DNA from: Histomonas meleagridis
Lineage: Eukaryota; Parabasalia; Tritrichomonadida; Dientamoebidae
DNA length: 64,000 nt
Reading direction: 5' to 3'
Assembly: GCA_020186115.1 (NCBI GenBank)
Contig: WSYJ01000036.1
Location: 248,001-312,000 of the forward strand
Shown here in pieces: positions 29,665 to 41,102 of this stretch. Made by a program: the position numbers and the translations under genes. The notes under the pieces were generated by a model. That model worked only from the letters and a program-made list of their open reading frames with translations, was not told where the DNA came from and searched no databases. Numbering within the stretch: position 1 is the first letter of the stretch; the number at the start of each line of letters is the position of its first letter.

Positions 29665-30879
29665 TTAATTTTTAACATCTCTCGCTTGATTTACACGATA
29701 CTGATTAATAGGAATTCTGAAGGAAGCTTTTCCCAAGTTCACCTTCTTTGATTTCATATAACTGATTAGGCGGCCTTCGTCAGTGCTTTGTCTTTCTCTT
29801 GTTGCAGGTCTAGCTGTATTATAAAATGCAGGCAACGTTTTGCCAAGTGATATTAGCGGAAGTCTGTTATTTACCACTGGGAAGTCAAAGGACTTAATTG
29901 TTTGGATACATCTTCCCAATGGATATGCTTCATGTGATGCATCTGATCTCTTAAGATATTGTATTTTACGGAAATAAAACACTTCGCTCTCACCTTCTGC
30001 GTTAACTTTGATGACTCCTGAGCGATTTGGCGTTTTGCCGCAATAAAATGATGCAGAAAAAACAGTAACGCCTTTGCCATTGAACTCAATTCCGTCACTA
30101 ACGCACTCATGGCCTCGAATAAACAACGTGAGGTTGTTATTTTCAAGGAATTTGTTCATTGCATCTGTTCCATACAAATATCCGATACCTCTGTGTGATG
30201 GCTCAAATCCGCTGGAATATTTGTTGGGATCACTCCAAAGTAGAGTGGAAACTACAGAATCCGAAAAATCAACAATTGGTCTTTGGATTGACTTAATTTG
30301 TTCTATTTTAAGAAGGCTAGGACCAATGCCTCCATGTGCGCATAGTATTTTGTGGTTGAGAATGGCTGCAAGTGGAATATATGAGAATGCGTCAAGGAAA
30401 TAATCAAAAATTGATTTGTTGTGAAACATTCTGAAAGTTTCATCAAGAAATCCACTTCTTGCGCAAACTTCTGTAAACTCATGGTTTCCTCTGAGAATAT
30501 AAACATCATTTGGATAGAGATACTTCATCACAGAAACAAGTGTAATTGTTTCAAGAGAAAATGGTCCCCTGTCTACAAGGTCTCCTAAAAAGAGATACTT
30601 TTGTTGCGGTGGAAAGCCAAATTTTGACAAGATTCTAAACAAATCAAGAATGTGTCCATGGATGTCGCCAACAACAATAATGTTATTGCACTCGATCTCT
30701 AAGCATGTGGGTTCATTTTTAAATATTTCTTCAAGACGTTGACACAAATTTTGGATAACAATTGCAGGAATAAGAGGGAATGTTAGCTGTACTTCTTTAG
30801 TTTCATACTTGTGTATATCTATAGAAGCAATGTTTTTATAAATATTTAGTATCTGTTGGAAGATTTGGTTGGAGTTCAT
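29665..30879 (-). CDS. PPP-family serine/threonine phosphatase, divergent
   Basis: 404 residues from ATG 30879. All PPP metal-site motifs are present in order: GDIHGH, GDLVDRGP, RGNHEF, AHGGIGPS and RGHEC. The catalytic domain spans about residues 60-300. It dephosphorylates Ser/Thr using two metal ions. Relative to PP1/PP2A, the loop after GNHE reads TEVCARSGFLDE instead of the usual SR-x-YGFYDE, and RAHQ is RGHE. This places it near PP1-like trichomonad expansions rather than the PP2A group. A basic ~100-residue C-terminal tail (TARPATRERQSTDEG, SKKVNLGKASFRIP) may be regulatory or targeting. Unrelated in detail to the second PPP gene at 50791. Confidence 0.85.
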   Translation of the reverse strand: MNSNQIFQQILNIYKNIASIDIHKYETKEVQLTFPLIPAIVIQNLCQRLEEIFKNEPTCLEIECNNIIVVGDIHGHILDLFRILSKFGFPPQQKYLFLGDLVDRGPFSLETITLVSVMKYLYPNDVYILRGNHEFTEVCARSGFLDETFRMFHNKSIFDYFLDAFSYIPLAAILNHKILCAHGGIGPSLLKIEQIKSIQRPIVDFSDSVVSTLLWSDPNKYSSGFEPSHRGIGYLYGTDAMNKFLENNNLTLFIRGHECVSDGIEFNGKGVTVFSASFYCGKTPNRSGVIKVNAEGESEVFYFRKIQYLKRSDASHEAYPLGRCIQTIKSFDFPVVNNRLPLISLGKTLPAFYNTARPATRERQSTDEGRLISYMKSKKVNLGKASFRIPINQYRVNQARDVKN

Positions 30880-32973
30880 TTATGATTATGACAATCCCAG
30901 AAAAGAGTTTTGATAGGATATAAAATTATATCATCTCAAAAATCTGAACTCTTGTTAAGAACGTTGTAAAATTTTTTTGACTGTCAAAAATTTTATTTGT
31001 TCGAAAAAGTCGAAAAATGTGTAAAATGTATCATTTCAATTTTGAACCATTTTCGAAATTTCGATAAAAATCGTCATCAATAAGCTATTTAACTTCAAAT
31101 GAATGATAAGAATACAATGCATAGTGATTGTTCTCTTATAATATCTGTTTATAATCCGATATAATATTTATTTATCACAATATTCGAATATTTTTGATGC
31201 AGATTTCGTTTGAATACTTTACTAAATAAACCATTCATTTAACATAAACAACCGTACTGAAATTTTATTGCCTCAGAAAAATCGAGCTTTTTGAATATGA
31301 TGGTTCAGAAATGAAACTCGTGTAAAAAATACAACAAACAAGAGTTTCGTGAAATCATCAAAAACGCTAAATCTAAATATGAGACTTCGAACTACTTCAA
31401 GAATGCATTCGTTTAATATTATTCTTATTTGATTTTATTCATTAGTGTACGATTTTTTTCATGGGGGATTTTTAACATTTCGGTTGGACACTTTTCATTA
31501 GATATCTTATTGAAAAATATGTTGTAAAATTTACGACGCTTTCAAACAGTGGGGTTGTGCTACTGGGCATTTTATCGATAATCGTATCCTAATTTGTGTT
31601 TAGCTTCTGGTGTGCTTTCCAAATTTTCCTCAGTGATTCGACTTTTCGATGTTTTGTGGTGTATATTTTTAATTGTTTCTTTAATATTCTTAAGGAGCCA
31701 TATGTCATGAGTTTCTTCGTTGTTCCATCGCTTTTAGAAAACACAAGGTAAGATTGTATTGTAAGCAGAACAGAGATGAAACATGTGTTAATTAAAATTC
31801 ATTTGAGCTAAAAGTTTCTGTCATTTGTTTCTTTCTTGTCGTCTTTAAGCACATTGGTTAGAACATGATTTTTTGTAATGTTTCCCTGTTAGCAAGAAAT
31901 CCATTCCTCTAACGTATCCATAAAATTTCGCAGCCTTTATTTGATGAAAAACCTTAATTTGTATTCAATGTCTTGTCACTTTTAATGCTGCCTGAGAAGT
32001 TATCACACAAAAAAATCAAATGATTAACAGCTGTTGTTATAATCGATTGTAACCTTTGCATGTCTGATTTTCAGGCCCAATTCGATATAGGACATAAATT
32101 GGGCAAACGGTGCTTATGTGTTTTGAAAAAGCTTTTAAGTGTAGAAAAAGGGTGTGTAAACAAAATGCTTTGTGTACAGATATTTAGTCAATTTTTTTTG
32201 GTTGTAATTAGGCTTTATTTGCAAATTGGCTATCTACTAGATCTCCATTTTTCATATTTTCACTTTTTCTTCAAAATGTACAGAGGAAATTCTACAAAAA
32301 TGAATTCATAGAGATTTGGTTTCTTTCTCTATCCACAGTTGAAGTTTTGAGAAATTTTCATCGAGTAATTTTTTGACTGCACCTCTTTTTAATATTTATT
32401 TATTTTATGCTTATTAAGAAATAGAAATCATTTATAAAATGATATTTGAATTTTAATATTTCAGGTTTTAATTTCAACAAAGGTTCAGTTTTTTCTTAGT
32501 CTAAGAGACCACATGTTTCTTTACTAAAATTAACATGTTTTATTTTGAAAAATTGGATAAAATACTATATTAATGAAATTTTATAATACCAATATTTTTT
32601 TCAAATTGTAATTACTAAAAAAACTTTTGAGATAGATCTATCTCTATATTTTTGGTCCGTGTGTATATGTATTATCAAAATCATTTTCATTTAGATTAAC
32701 TCAAAATATAATTTTAACACTTACAAACGTATCACTGTTATTTGTTTTTGATAATTAGCTAACTGGGTCACCCCGTCCTGGGATAACGTTCATTCAAGAA
32801 GAATTATAATTGTTTAGACAGGATGTTATTAAAGCTTTAATAACAATAGAAAATGTTCAAACATTTTTGTGATATAATTTTTGATTCATAAAATTGGCGT
32901 TTTTTCGTATTTGTTTTATCGGATAATTAAATATGAAAAAAAAATCTTTTTTAATGTGAATTTCTAGGTTCGT
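30880..32973. other. Intergenic, 2.1 kb, no gene seen
   Basis: A long A+T-rich gap between two minus-strand genes. The only listed frame (32060-32311) is Phe/Leu-rich and lacks coding texture. A G+C-rich island at about 32765-32786 (GGGTCACCCCGTCCTGGGAT) stands out but I cannot assign it. No tRNA, rRNA or repeat recognised. Confidence 0.4.
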
Positions 32974-33294
32974 TTATTCAATTAGGACAGTTAGTACATT
33001 ACTGATCAATAACTTGACAATTTCATCCTTTTTAATGGATACTTCTTTGTAAGCCTTTTCTTTTCCTTCTTGTTGTCCTTTTTGAAGATCAATTTGGAGT
33101 TTCTTGATTGCGTCATCCGATTCTGACTTACGTGTTTGAATTTTTTCCTTGTAATCGTCCTTTAATTTCTGAATCTCTTCCTGTGCCTGTGTTCTCTTTT
33201 CTTCTATCATTGCGTCTCCTTCTTTTATAGCAGCCTGAATTGTTTCTTCACCCTCATCTTCTGCCTTGAGGAGAATTTCCCAGTAGTCAGTCAT
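32974..33294 (-). CDS. VMA10: V-type ATPase subunit G-like
   Basis: 106 residues, matching the ~105-118 of V-ATPase subunit G. The start MTDYWEILLKAEDEGEETIQ aligns with the conserved LLQAE...A..I..A..., followed by continuous helix (EEKRTQAQEEIQKLKDDYKEKIQ). Subunit G pairs with E to form a peripheral stalk linking V1 and Vo in the proton pump of acidic vacuoles. The archaeal-type H/G subunit family also fits. The short length and low-complexity helix limit certainty. It lies 85 bp from the end of the next minus-strand gene. Confidence 0.65.
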   Translation of the reverse strand: MTDYWEILLKAEDEGEETIQAAIKEGDAMIEEKRTQAQEEIQKLKDDYKEKIQTRKSESDDAIKKLQIDLQKGQQEGKEKAYKEVSIKKDEIVKLLISNVLTVLIE

Positions 33295-33379
33295 TCAAGG
33301 TTTTGTCAAAACCGATGTAAATCATTCAATGCGGCGGTTGATGATCGACAGATAACTTAACCATTCAAAAATTACGCTA

Positions 33380-34705
33380 TCATTCATAAACGTCCTCATC
33401 CGAATTTTCGTTATCGTTTTGGTTTGGGTTTTTAACAAAACCGTTAACCCTTTCCATAAACCTTTGAATCACCAAAAGTCGGTCCTCCATTGTGAACTGA
33501 GATAACGTATGACTTATCGTCAAACCGTTGTTTATTGATGTTCTTCTTTCCCTATAAGAGTTTGAACGTCTTGATAAAAGCGCACTTGAAGAGGATGAAA
33601 AGGTCAATTTCCTTTGGGTATTTTCGTGCGATGTATTTCTCGATTTATCTCTTTGTCTTACTTCATAAATAACTTCACCAAGTACAGTTATAAATTCGGC
33701 TTCAAGTTGACTCCGATAACTTAATACTGTTAATGTAAGTTCTCTTAATGCATCAATTTGTTGTAATTTCTGATCTAGTTTATCTTGTTGTAATCTTATT
33801 GCTAAATCAAGTTTGTTAGATTCTTCTGATCTTATTTCTTCATTTTGTTTTTGCGTCGTATTCGCTTTTTGTTGCAAATCTTTTAGTTGTTGCTTGGCGT
33901 TCGCAATTTCCTTGCGAAGGGATGAAATACTTTGATGTTGTTCAGCAGATTGATTGATTACATCTTCTTGTTTAAGCTTTGCAATAGCTTCGCGACGTTT
34001 GCGATTGTTCTCTTCACAGTCCCGTATCTTTTCTTGGTATTCATTGTACATCATTTGTAAGGATTGAAGATCATTTTCATAGTCATTGCGACGTTGGATG
34101 TGAAGAAGAACGGACTGATCTGTGGTTTTGAGAAGATGTTCATAGTATTGTGTTTTGAAGTCATTCAAACTGCGTTCGGTTTCGGAAGCATATCGAGATA
34201 GAAGATTTTCCGTAGTTTTCTTAACCATTTCAATGTTGTTCTCAAAGTTTTGCTTCTCTTGCTCGATTTCATTTTCTTTGTCTTGAATTTCTTTTTGGAT
34301 CTTTTCTTTATCTTCTTCAAATTTTTTGATAGTTTCGAGCTTGTGTTGAATTTCATCAATTTCTGAACAAACTTCAGAATCTTCTTGTGAAATAAGTGAT
34401 TTGTTGGCTGAACTTTCTTCTCGAAGTTCTTGAATTTTCTTATCTTTATCAACATATAATTTATCGATTTGATGTTTGAAAGTATTGATTTCAGTTGTTT
34501 TTTGATCAATTTGAGTTCGATATTCTTTTATTGTATTTAATGATTCTTTATCATAATTCTCGACCTGTTCTTGAAGAACGGAATTCGACTCTTCGAGAGA
34601 TTTTATTTCAGCAATTAGTTCTTCAATTGTGCTGCACTTGTTTCCAAGATCTGGTGAAAGGTATACTGGTTTCGTTCCCAGCCCTTGCGCCTTTCTTGGA
34701 GGCAT
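33380..34705 (-). CDS. Coiled-coil protein, possibly basal-body/flagellar
   Basis: 441 residues from ATG 34705 (MPPRKAQGLGTKPVYL); the two upstream in-frame codons are TTG and GTG. Residues about 25-330 are near-continuous coiled coil (LIAEIKSLEESNSVLQEQVEN...). The C-terminal part is Ser/Arg-rich (SSSSALLSRRSNSYRERR) and ends acidic. The arrangement of short basic start, long coiled coil and 'LTVLSYRSQLEAEF' near the end recalls ciliary proteins such as BBOF1 (CCDC176), but coiled coils match loosely, so this is only a suggestion. The promoter side (34840-34893) contains an unusual G+C-rich stretch with the palindrome ACACGCGTGT. Confidence 0.6.
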   Translation of the reverse strand: MPPRKAQGLGTKPVYLSPDLGNKCSTIEELIAEIKSLEESNSVLQEQVENYDKESLNTIKEYRTQIDQKTTEINTFKHQIDKLYVDKDKKIQELREESSANKSLISQEDSEVCSEIDEIQHKLETIKKFEEDKEKIQKEIQDKENEIEQEKQNFENNIEMVKKTTENLLSRYASETERSLNDFKTQYYEHLLKTTDQSVLLHIQRRNDYENDLQSLQMMYNEYQEKIRDCEENNRKRREAIAKLKQEDVINQSAEQHQSISSLRKEIANAKQQLKDLQQKANTTQKQNEEIRSEESNKLDLAIRLQQDKLDQKLQQIDALRELTLTVLSYRSQLEAEFITVLGEVIYEVRQRDKSRNTSHENTQRKLTFSSSSSALLSRRSNSYRERRTSINNGLTISHTLSQFTMEDRLLVIQRFMERVNGFVKNPNQNDNENSDEDVYE

Positions 34706-35563
34706 CACCAAAGTAACGTATACTAAACCGTTGATTTCTGTGCATTTTTCTATCGTTCAAAGATTCTCTTTTCCTGTTCAAAATATTTGTGAGAAAATAC
34801 GATTTTCATTACACGAAAAAAAAAAGTCATACGATGGGCAAATGAACCGATACCCCGCGATAGTGCTTTTCGAACGCACACGCGTGTGTCTTCGGCAAAA
34901 AATAAATCCAAACATTAATTATTTGTTTTGCATTTATATTCTTTTTGATTTTTAAATTCTCCTAAATAATATTTCGGATTTTGTTAAATTTTGTAAATTC
35001 TCATTATTCTGAAATACAATATCATATTAATCTAAGGATTTAAAATTGAAGAAATATAAAATAAGTTGTATATACTATCATAATATTATAATTATACCAA
35101 ATTTTTCTTAGTAGCTTATATATAAGATTTCATATGGAAATTATTTATTATCTTATTATTTCGCATTCATTATGAAATATATAAAAACTAATTTATATAC
35201 TATGATTAGTGGATTCGTACTTTCATTCAAATTTGACTTCAAATCGCTTGGTTATGTAAAGACATAGCCAATTGGAAATAAAAATCTTTTTTTCAATCTA
35301 GGATTTAATTTTTCCTAAAACAAAAATAAATCCAAATATAGGTAAATTAATTGTTATACTTTTGTATCTTTTTTTAAATTGTTGTCTAAATAATCTATGG
35401 ATTTTGAGAAAATTCAAACAATATCACTTAACCCAGAAATTTAAAATAAAAAAAAATTATTATAAATCATTAAAAAATATGATAACGTTGGGATTATGCG
35501 AGTTTGTTTGGGAAAAATATCTTTCATATAAAATTTTATGCTTGATCATTTTTCTCAACAATT
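34706..35563. other. Intergenic with GC-rich island
   Basis: About 860 bp. The first 190 bp hold a G+C-rich promoter-like block at about 34850-34893 (ATACCCCGCGATAGTG, then CACACGCGTGTG). The rest is A+T-rich with no convincing frame; the plus-strand frame 35362-35586 is low complexity. Confidence 0.4.
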
Positions 35564-36870
35564 TTAAGTACTATTGTAATTCATAAGTCTTCCAAAGAAT
35601 TCGATTCTGCCCAGTGAAAGGTAGTAGCATCCAGACCAATTCACATCAGATTGTGTTAGCTTCAAATAACGGAATGGTCCTTGCTTTCCTTGAATCACAA
35701 AAAATGCTTCTTGAAGGAATCCATTTAGTGGACTATTTTTGGATCTTTCATCAAGAATTGCCCAATTACTTATGTCATTAGAACCCTCCAACTTCCAACT
35801 TTTAAAATGATGTGGAAACCATTTACTTGAAACAGATTTTAATGAAGTGAGAGAAACTTTTCTATCTTTGAAATCGAATAAAATAAATTGATTTGGAATA
35901 TTTTGTGTACCGAATTCTCCTTCATCTTGTACAATACTACTTAATGGATATATTTTATCATCGTCATCTGAAGATGCTGTAACTTCAATTGTTCCATTTG
36001 TTATAATATTCCATTACTTTCCTTTGTGAGATGATCGAGAATTCCATTAAATTTATTAGTTCCGTCATATTTAAATAGAAAAGGTAAAAATCTCTTTCGA
36101 AATTCTTCGTCAGATCGTTTGCCTCGAATTTTACTAAGTGAAGGCCACAACTCACCGATTTTCTGATGAGAAAGTAAATTGACAATAGATGTCAATCTAT
36201 CAGAATCTTCTTCTTCTAAAAATTCACAGTGAATATATTTAAATAAGACATAATAATTTGGATTTTGTTGATATTTTTCAATAACAAAATCAAGCAACGA
36301 TTTTTCATTTTCAAGTTTGAGTTTATCACATTTCAAAAGCAATTCTAATTGTGACAACGAAAAATTTTGTTCTTTAATTTCTTCAAAATGCTTTGCTCCA
36401 TATTCAATTTCTTTGTCAATATTAACTCCTGCTTTCGTTTTAATGTGAAGAATATTTATTAAATTGTCATTATTGATTTCAAGAGGTAATTTTTCTATAA
36501 GTTCTGGATTTTTAAGTTGGTTAAAAATGTTGATAAGTGGATCTTTCAAATCAATAACATTAACACTTTGTCCATGTAATAATTTCACAAATTTTTGAAT
36601 TATTTCATCTGTTACAACTTCGTCAACTTTTAAAAAATTCATTTTTGGGTTTTTAGCTTTCATATTTGAAACAACAGGTGAAATAAATTCTGTAATAAAA
36701 TCAGGTACTTTTAATATTTTATTATTTTGAAAACGAAACTCGAAATTATTTTCATAATTTTTAAAATTAATTCTTTTTAAACCTTCTACTGAAAGTGAAA
36801 AATTCAACAAACATTTATAATAGACATTTTCTTCATATGGTTTGATGCCATAGTTTAATTTCGATTCCAT
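35564..36870 (-). pseudogene. BTB-like plus F5/8-type-C domain protein, split by a frameshift
   Basis: The N-terminal part (36870 to about 36001; MESKLNYGIKPYEENVYY) has a BTB/POZ-like core: FEFRFQNNKILKVPDFITEF, then ISPVVSNM, then FVKLLHGQSVNVIDLKDP. A helical BACK-like segment and LWPSLSKIRGKRSDEEFRKR follow, then GILDHLTKESNG. The F5/8-type-C (discoidin) half continues in another frame: NGTIEVTASSDDDD, FILFDFKDRKVSLTSL, SWKLEGSNDISNWAILDER, FRYLKLTQSDVNW and IEFFG, with a TAA at 35564-35566. In T. vaginalis this is a large family of single-chain proteins, so one small indel near 36003 splits the gene. It may be a young pseudogene or a base-call error in an A/T run. Confidence 0.75.
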
Positions 36871-37178
36871 ATATAGTAATAACTATAAAATTTATGTGAA
36901 ACAATGCCATCACAATTTTTTCAGTGGGCGCTAACGGTTGCCACGTTTAGAAAACTTTTTGAATTTCTTCTGAAGTGTACTAACTTACGATGTCATGGAA
37001 GCTGTTTATCTTTATAGATGATCTGATTTTTTTAATATTTTAAACCAGATAATAGCAAAGATGATTTATATTTATCATGGACTTAATTTAAATTTGGTTT
37101 TAATTCCAAAAAACATAAAAATAGCAAAAATTACTTTTGTATAAAAAATACGTCAAAATTGGTATAAATGAGTTTCTT

Positions 37179-40100
37179 TTAATAAATACTACATTTTGAT
37201 TTTTCATTTACTTTTTTCGTGATTAATTGAACTATTTCTGTATTTCCATTTTTAGTTGCGTAATGAAGTGCAGTTTCAAATTTTATGAAAAATTTCTAAA
37301 TGTTATTTAGAAATATAAAATAATTAAAATCGATAATAAATATAATGAAAAAATATCTTTTTTATCAATTTTTATGAATTCATTTTCTAGAAGTAATTTA
37401 ACTATTTCGGAATTTTCATTTTTAGTTGCATGATGAAGCGCAGTTCTAAAATTTTTGAACAATTTCCAAATGTTATTTTAAAACAACAAATTAATAAAAT
37501 AAATATCAAATATAATAAATAAATATCTTTTTCATTAATATTAATTCCTTCTTGTTCAAGAAGTAATTTAACTATTTCTGTATTACCATTTATAGCTGCA
37601 TAATGAAGCGCAGTTTTAAAATTTTTGAACAATTTCCAAATGTTATTTTAAAACATTGAATAATTAAAATAGTTATAAAATAAAACAAATAAATATCTTT
37701 TTCATTAATATCAATTCCTTCTTGTTCAAGAAGTAATTTAACTATTTCTGTATTACCATTTATAGCTGCATGATGAAGCGCAGTTTTAAAATTTTTGAAC
37801 AATTTCCAAATATTATCTTAAAACAACAAATTAATAAAATAAATTAAAAATATAATAAATAAATATTTTTTTCATTAATATTAATTCCTTCTTGTTCAAG
37901 AAGTAATTTAACTATTTCGGAATTTTCATTTTTAGTTGCATGATGAAGCGCAGTTCTAAAATTTTTGAACAATTTCCAAATATTATCTTAAAACAACAAA
38001 TTAATAAAATAAATTAAAAATATAATAAATAAATATCATCAGCATTAATATCAATTCCCTTTTGTTCAAGAAGTAATTTAACTATTTCTGTATTACCATT
38101 TATAGTTGCATGATGAAGCGCAGTTTTAAAATTTTTGAACAATTTCCAATTAATATTTTGATATTAAAAATTATTAAAATAAATATCAAATAAAACAAAT
38201 AAATATCTTTAGCATTAATATCAATTCCTTCTTGTTCAAGAAGTAATTTAATTATTTCTATATGACCATTTAAGGATGCTAAAATAAGTGCTGTTTCAAA
38301 TAATTTAAATAATTTCTAAATATTATTTTAAAACAACAAATTAATAAAATAGTTATAAAATAAAACAAATAAATATCTTTTTCATTAATATATATGATAT
38401 CACTTTTAAGAAGTAATTTAACTATTTCTGTATTACCATTTATAGCTGCATAATGAAGCGCAGTTTTAAAATTTTTGAACAATTTCCAAATATTATTTTA
38501 AAACAACAAATTAATAAAATAGTTATAAAATAAAACAAATAAATATCTTTTTCATCAAAATATATGAGATCATTTTCTAGAAGTAATTTAACTATTTCTG
38601 TATTACCATTTATAGCTGCATGATGAAGCGCAGTTTTAAAATTTTTGAACAATTTCCAAATGTTATTTTAAAACATTGAATAATTAAAATAGTTATAAAA
38701 TAAAACAAATAAATATCTTTTTCATCAAAATATATGAGATCATTTTCTAGAAGTAATTTAACTATTTCTGTTTTACCATTTATAGCTGCATAATGAAGCG
38801 CAGTTTTAAAATTTTTGAACAATTTCCAAATGTTATTTTAAAACATTGAATAATTAAAATAGTTATAAAATAAAACAAATAAATATCTTTTTTATCAAAA
38901 TATATGAGATCATTTTCTAGAAGTAATTTAACTATTTCTGTTTTACCATTTATGATTGCATAAATAAGTACCGTATTAAATAATTTTATTTAAATCTATT
39001 ACAATTTTATGAATATTGAATTATTATTATTAAACAAAAAATGTAAAGATTCTCATTAATTATATTAATATTTCTACATTCTAATAATAATTTTACTATT
39101 TCAATGTTATCATTTTGCACTGCGATTAAAATTGCTGTGTTAAATATTTTAAGTAATTTCCAAATTTTGACTAAAAATATCAAATAAAATATAGAAATCG
39201 AATCTCGGGCATTAATATCAATTTTTTCTTGTTTAAGAAGTAATTTAACTATTTCTATGTAATTTTTTTCGGCTGCATAAATAAGTATAGTTCTAAATGT
39301 TGAAAATAATTCCCAAATATTATCTTGAAATCATAATATAATGAAATAAAAATTAAATATAATAAATAATTATCTTTGATACCGGTATCAATTTCTTTTT
39401 GTTTAAGAAGTAAATCAACTATTTCTTTACTACCATTTTTAAAAGCCCAAATAAGTGCTGATTGAAATAATATAAATAACTTCCAAATATTCTAATGAAA
39501 TTACAATAAAATTCCACAAAAATTCTGTCTCATAAATAAATATCTTTGATATTGATATCAATTTCTTCTTGTTCAAGAAGTAATTGAATTATTTCAATAT
39601 TGTTATTTTTGGCTGCCCAAATGAATGCTGTATAAAATATTATGAACAAGTTCCAAATATAATTTTACAATATTAAATAATGAAAATAAATATTAAACAA
39701 CAAAAAATAATATCTTTTGTATTAATATCAATTTCTATTTGTTCAAGAAGTAATTGAACTATTTCTATATTACCATTATGAGATGCCCAAATAAGTGCTG
39801 TATAAAATATTTTTAATAATTTCCAAACCTTATTTTAAAATCATAAAAATTTAAAACATTTATTAAAGTTACAAAACAAATATCTTTAGCATTGATATCA
39901 ATTCCTTCTTGTTCAATAAGTAATCTTAAGATTTCTAAGTGGTTATTTTTTGCTGCACAAATGAATGCTGTATAAAATATTTTTTATAATTTCCAAATAT
40001 TATTTTGAAATATTAAATACTAAAAATAAGTTTTATACAAAACAAATTGATATCTTTGGAATCAATATCAATTCCTTCTTGTTCAATAAGTAATTTCACG

Positions 40101-41102
40101 ATTTCTGTCTTACCACTTATAGATGTATAAATAAGTGCTGTTTTAAAAAAATCGAATAATTCCCAAACGTTATATTTAAACATTATTTTAAAGTTATAAA
40201 TCTTAAATAAAACAAATGAATATCTGTAGAATTAATATCAATTCCTGCATGTTCAAGAAGTATTTTAACTATGTCAATAAATTCATACATAGATGCATAA
40301 ATAAGTGCTGTTTCAAATGCGATAAGTAATTTTCAAACATTATTTTGAATTTCGAAACTTTGAAAATAAATATATGTCTTTAGCATTAATATCAATTTTT
40401 TCATGTTCAAGAAGTAATTTTACTATTTCAATATTTCCTTCTTTCAATGCAATAATAAGTGAATTATCAAATAGTTTGAAAAATTTCCAAATAATATATT
40501 GAAATTTCATATTGTTAAAATAAATATTAAACATAACAAACAAATATTTTTAGCATTAATATCAATTCCTTCTTGTTCAAGAAGTATTTTAACTGTTTCT
40601 ATATATCCCCCTGAAGATGCATGCATAAGTGCTGTCCAAAATAATTTAAATAATTTCCAAATATTATTTTGAAATTAAAAATTATTAAAATAAATTTTAA
40701 ATAAAACAAATAAATATCTTTGTTATTAATATCAATTCCTTTTTGTTCGAGAAGTATTTTAACTATCACTGTATGGCCTTTTCGTGATGCCCAATTAAGT
40801 GCTGTACTAAATAATTTAAATAATTTCCAATTATTATTTTGAAATTAAAAATTATTAAAATAAATTTCAAATAAAACAAACAAATATCTTTAGCATTAAT
40901 ATCAATTCCTTCTTGTTCAAGACATAACTTAACCAATTCTATATTATCACATAAAGATCCAATCATAAGTGGTGTAACCTTAAATATTATTTTAAAACCA
41001 AAAAATAAAATTACAAATTTTTGTAATTCCTTTGTTGATGTCAATTCCTTCTTGTTCAAGAAGTATTTTAATTACGTCTATGTTACCTTTTTTAAATGCT
41101 GT
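37179..41102 (-). repeat. 170-bp ankyrin-module tandem array (24 modules)
   Basis: Thr-codon positions (plus-strand coordinate of the low end) are 41100, 40973, 40803, 40633, 40463, 40309, 40139, 39969, 39799, 39629, 39459, 39289, 39136, 38972, 38802, 38632, 38462, 38292, 38122, 37952, 37782, 37612, 37442 and 37272. All intervals are 170 except 127, 154, 153 and 164. Modules 14-24 are close to one another at the DNA level, recently homogenised or duplicated; modules 2-13 are old and diverged. Nearly every spacer has a TTTGGAA-like element 19 nt before the next Thr. Most modules are 90 nt from Thr to the Asp of KD, leaving 80 nt of spacer. Confidence 0.85.

Noticed and set aside
32060-32311. 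83-codon plus-strand frame as a gene
   Set aside because: Phe/Leu-rich low-complexity text typical of T-rich noncoding DNA; no neighbour or motif support.
35362-35586. 74-codon plus-strand frame
   Set aside because: Low complexity, no ATG with context, lies in A+T-rich intergenic DNA.
37179-41102. CRISPR-like or satellite array (regular 170-bp repeats)
   Set aside because: The repeated part is ankyrin code with codon-wise variation, and the 80-nt 'spacers' have conserved edges. No CRISPR architecture, and the host is eukaryotic.
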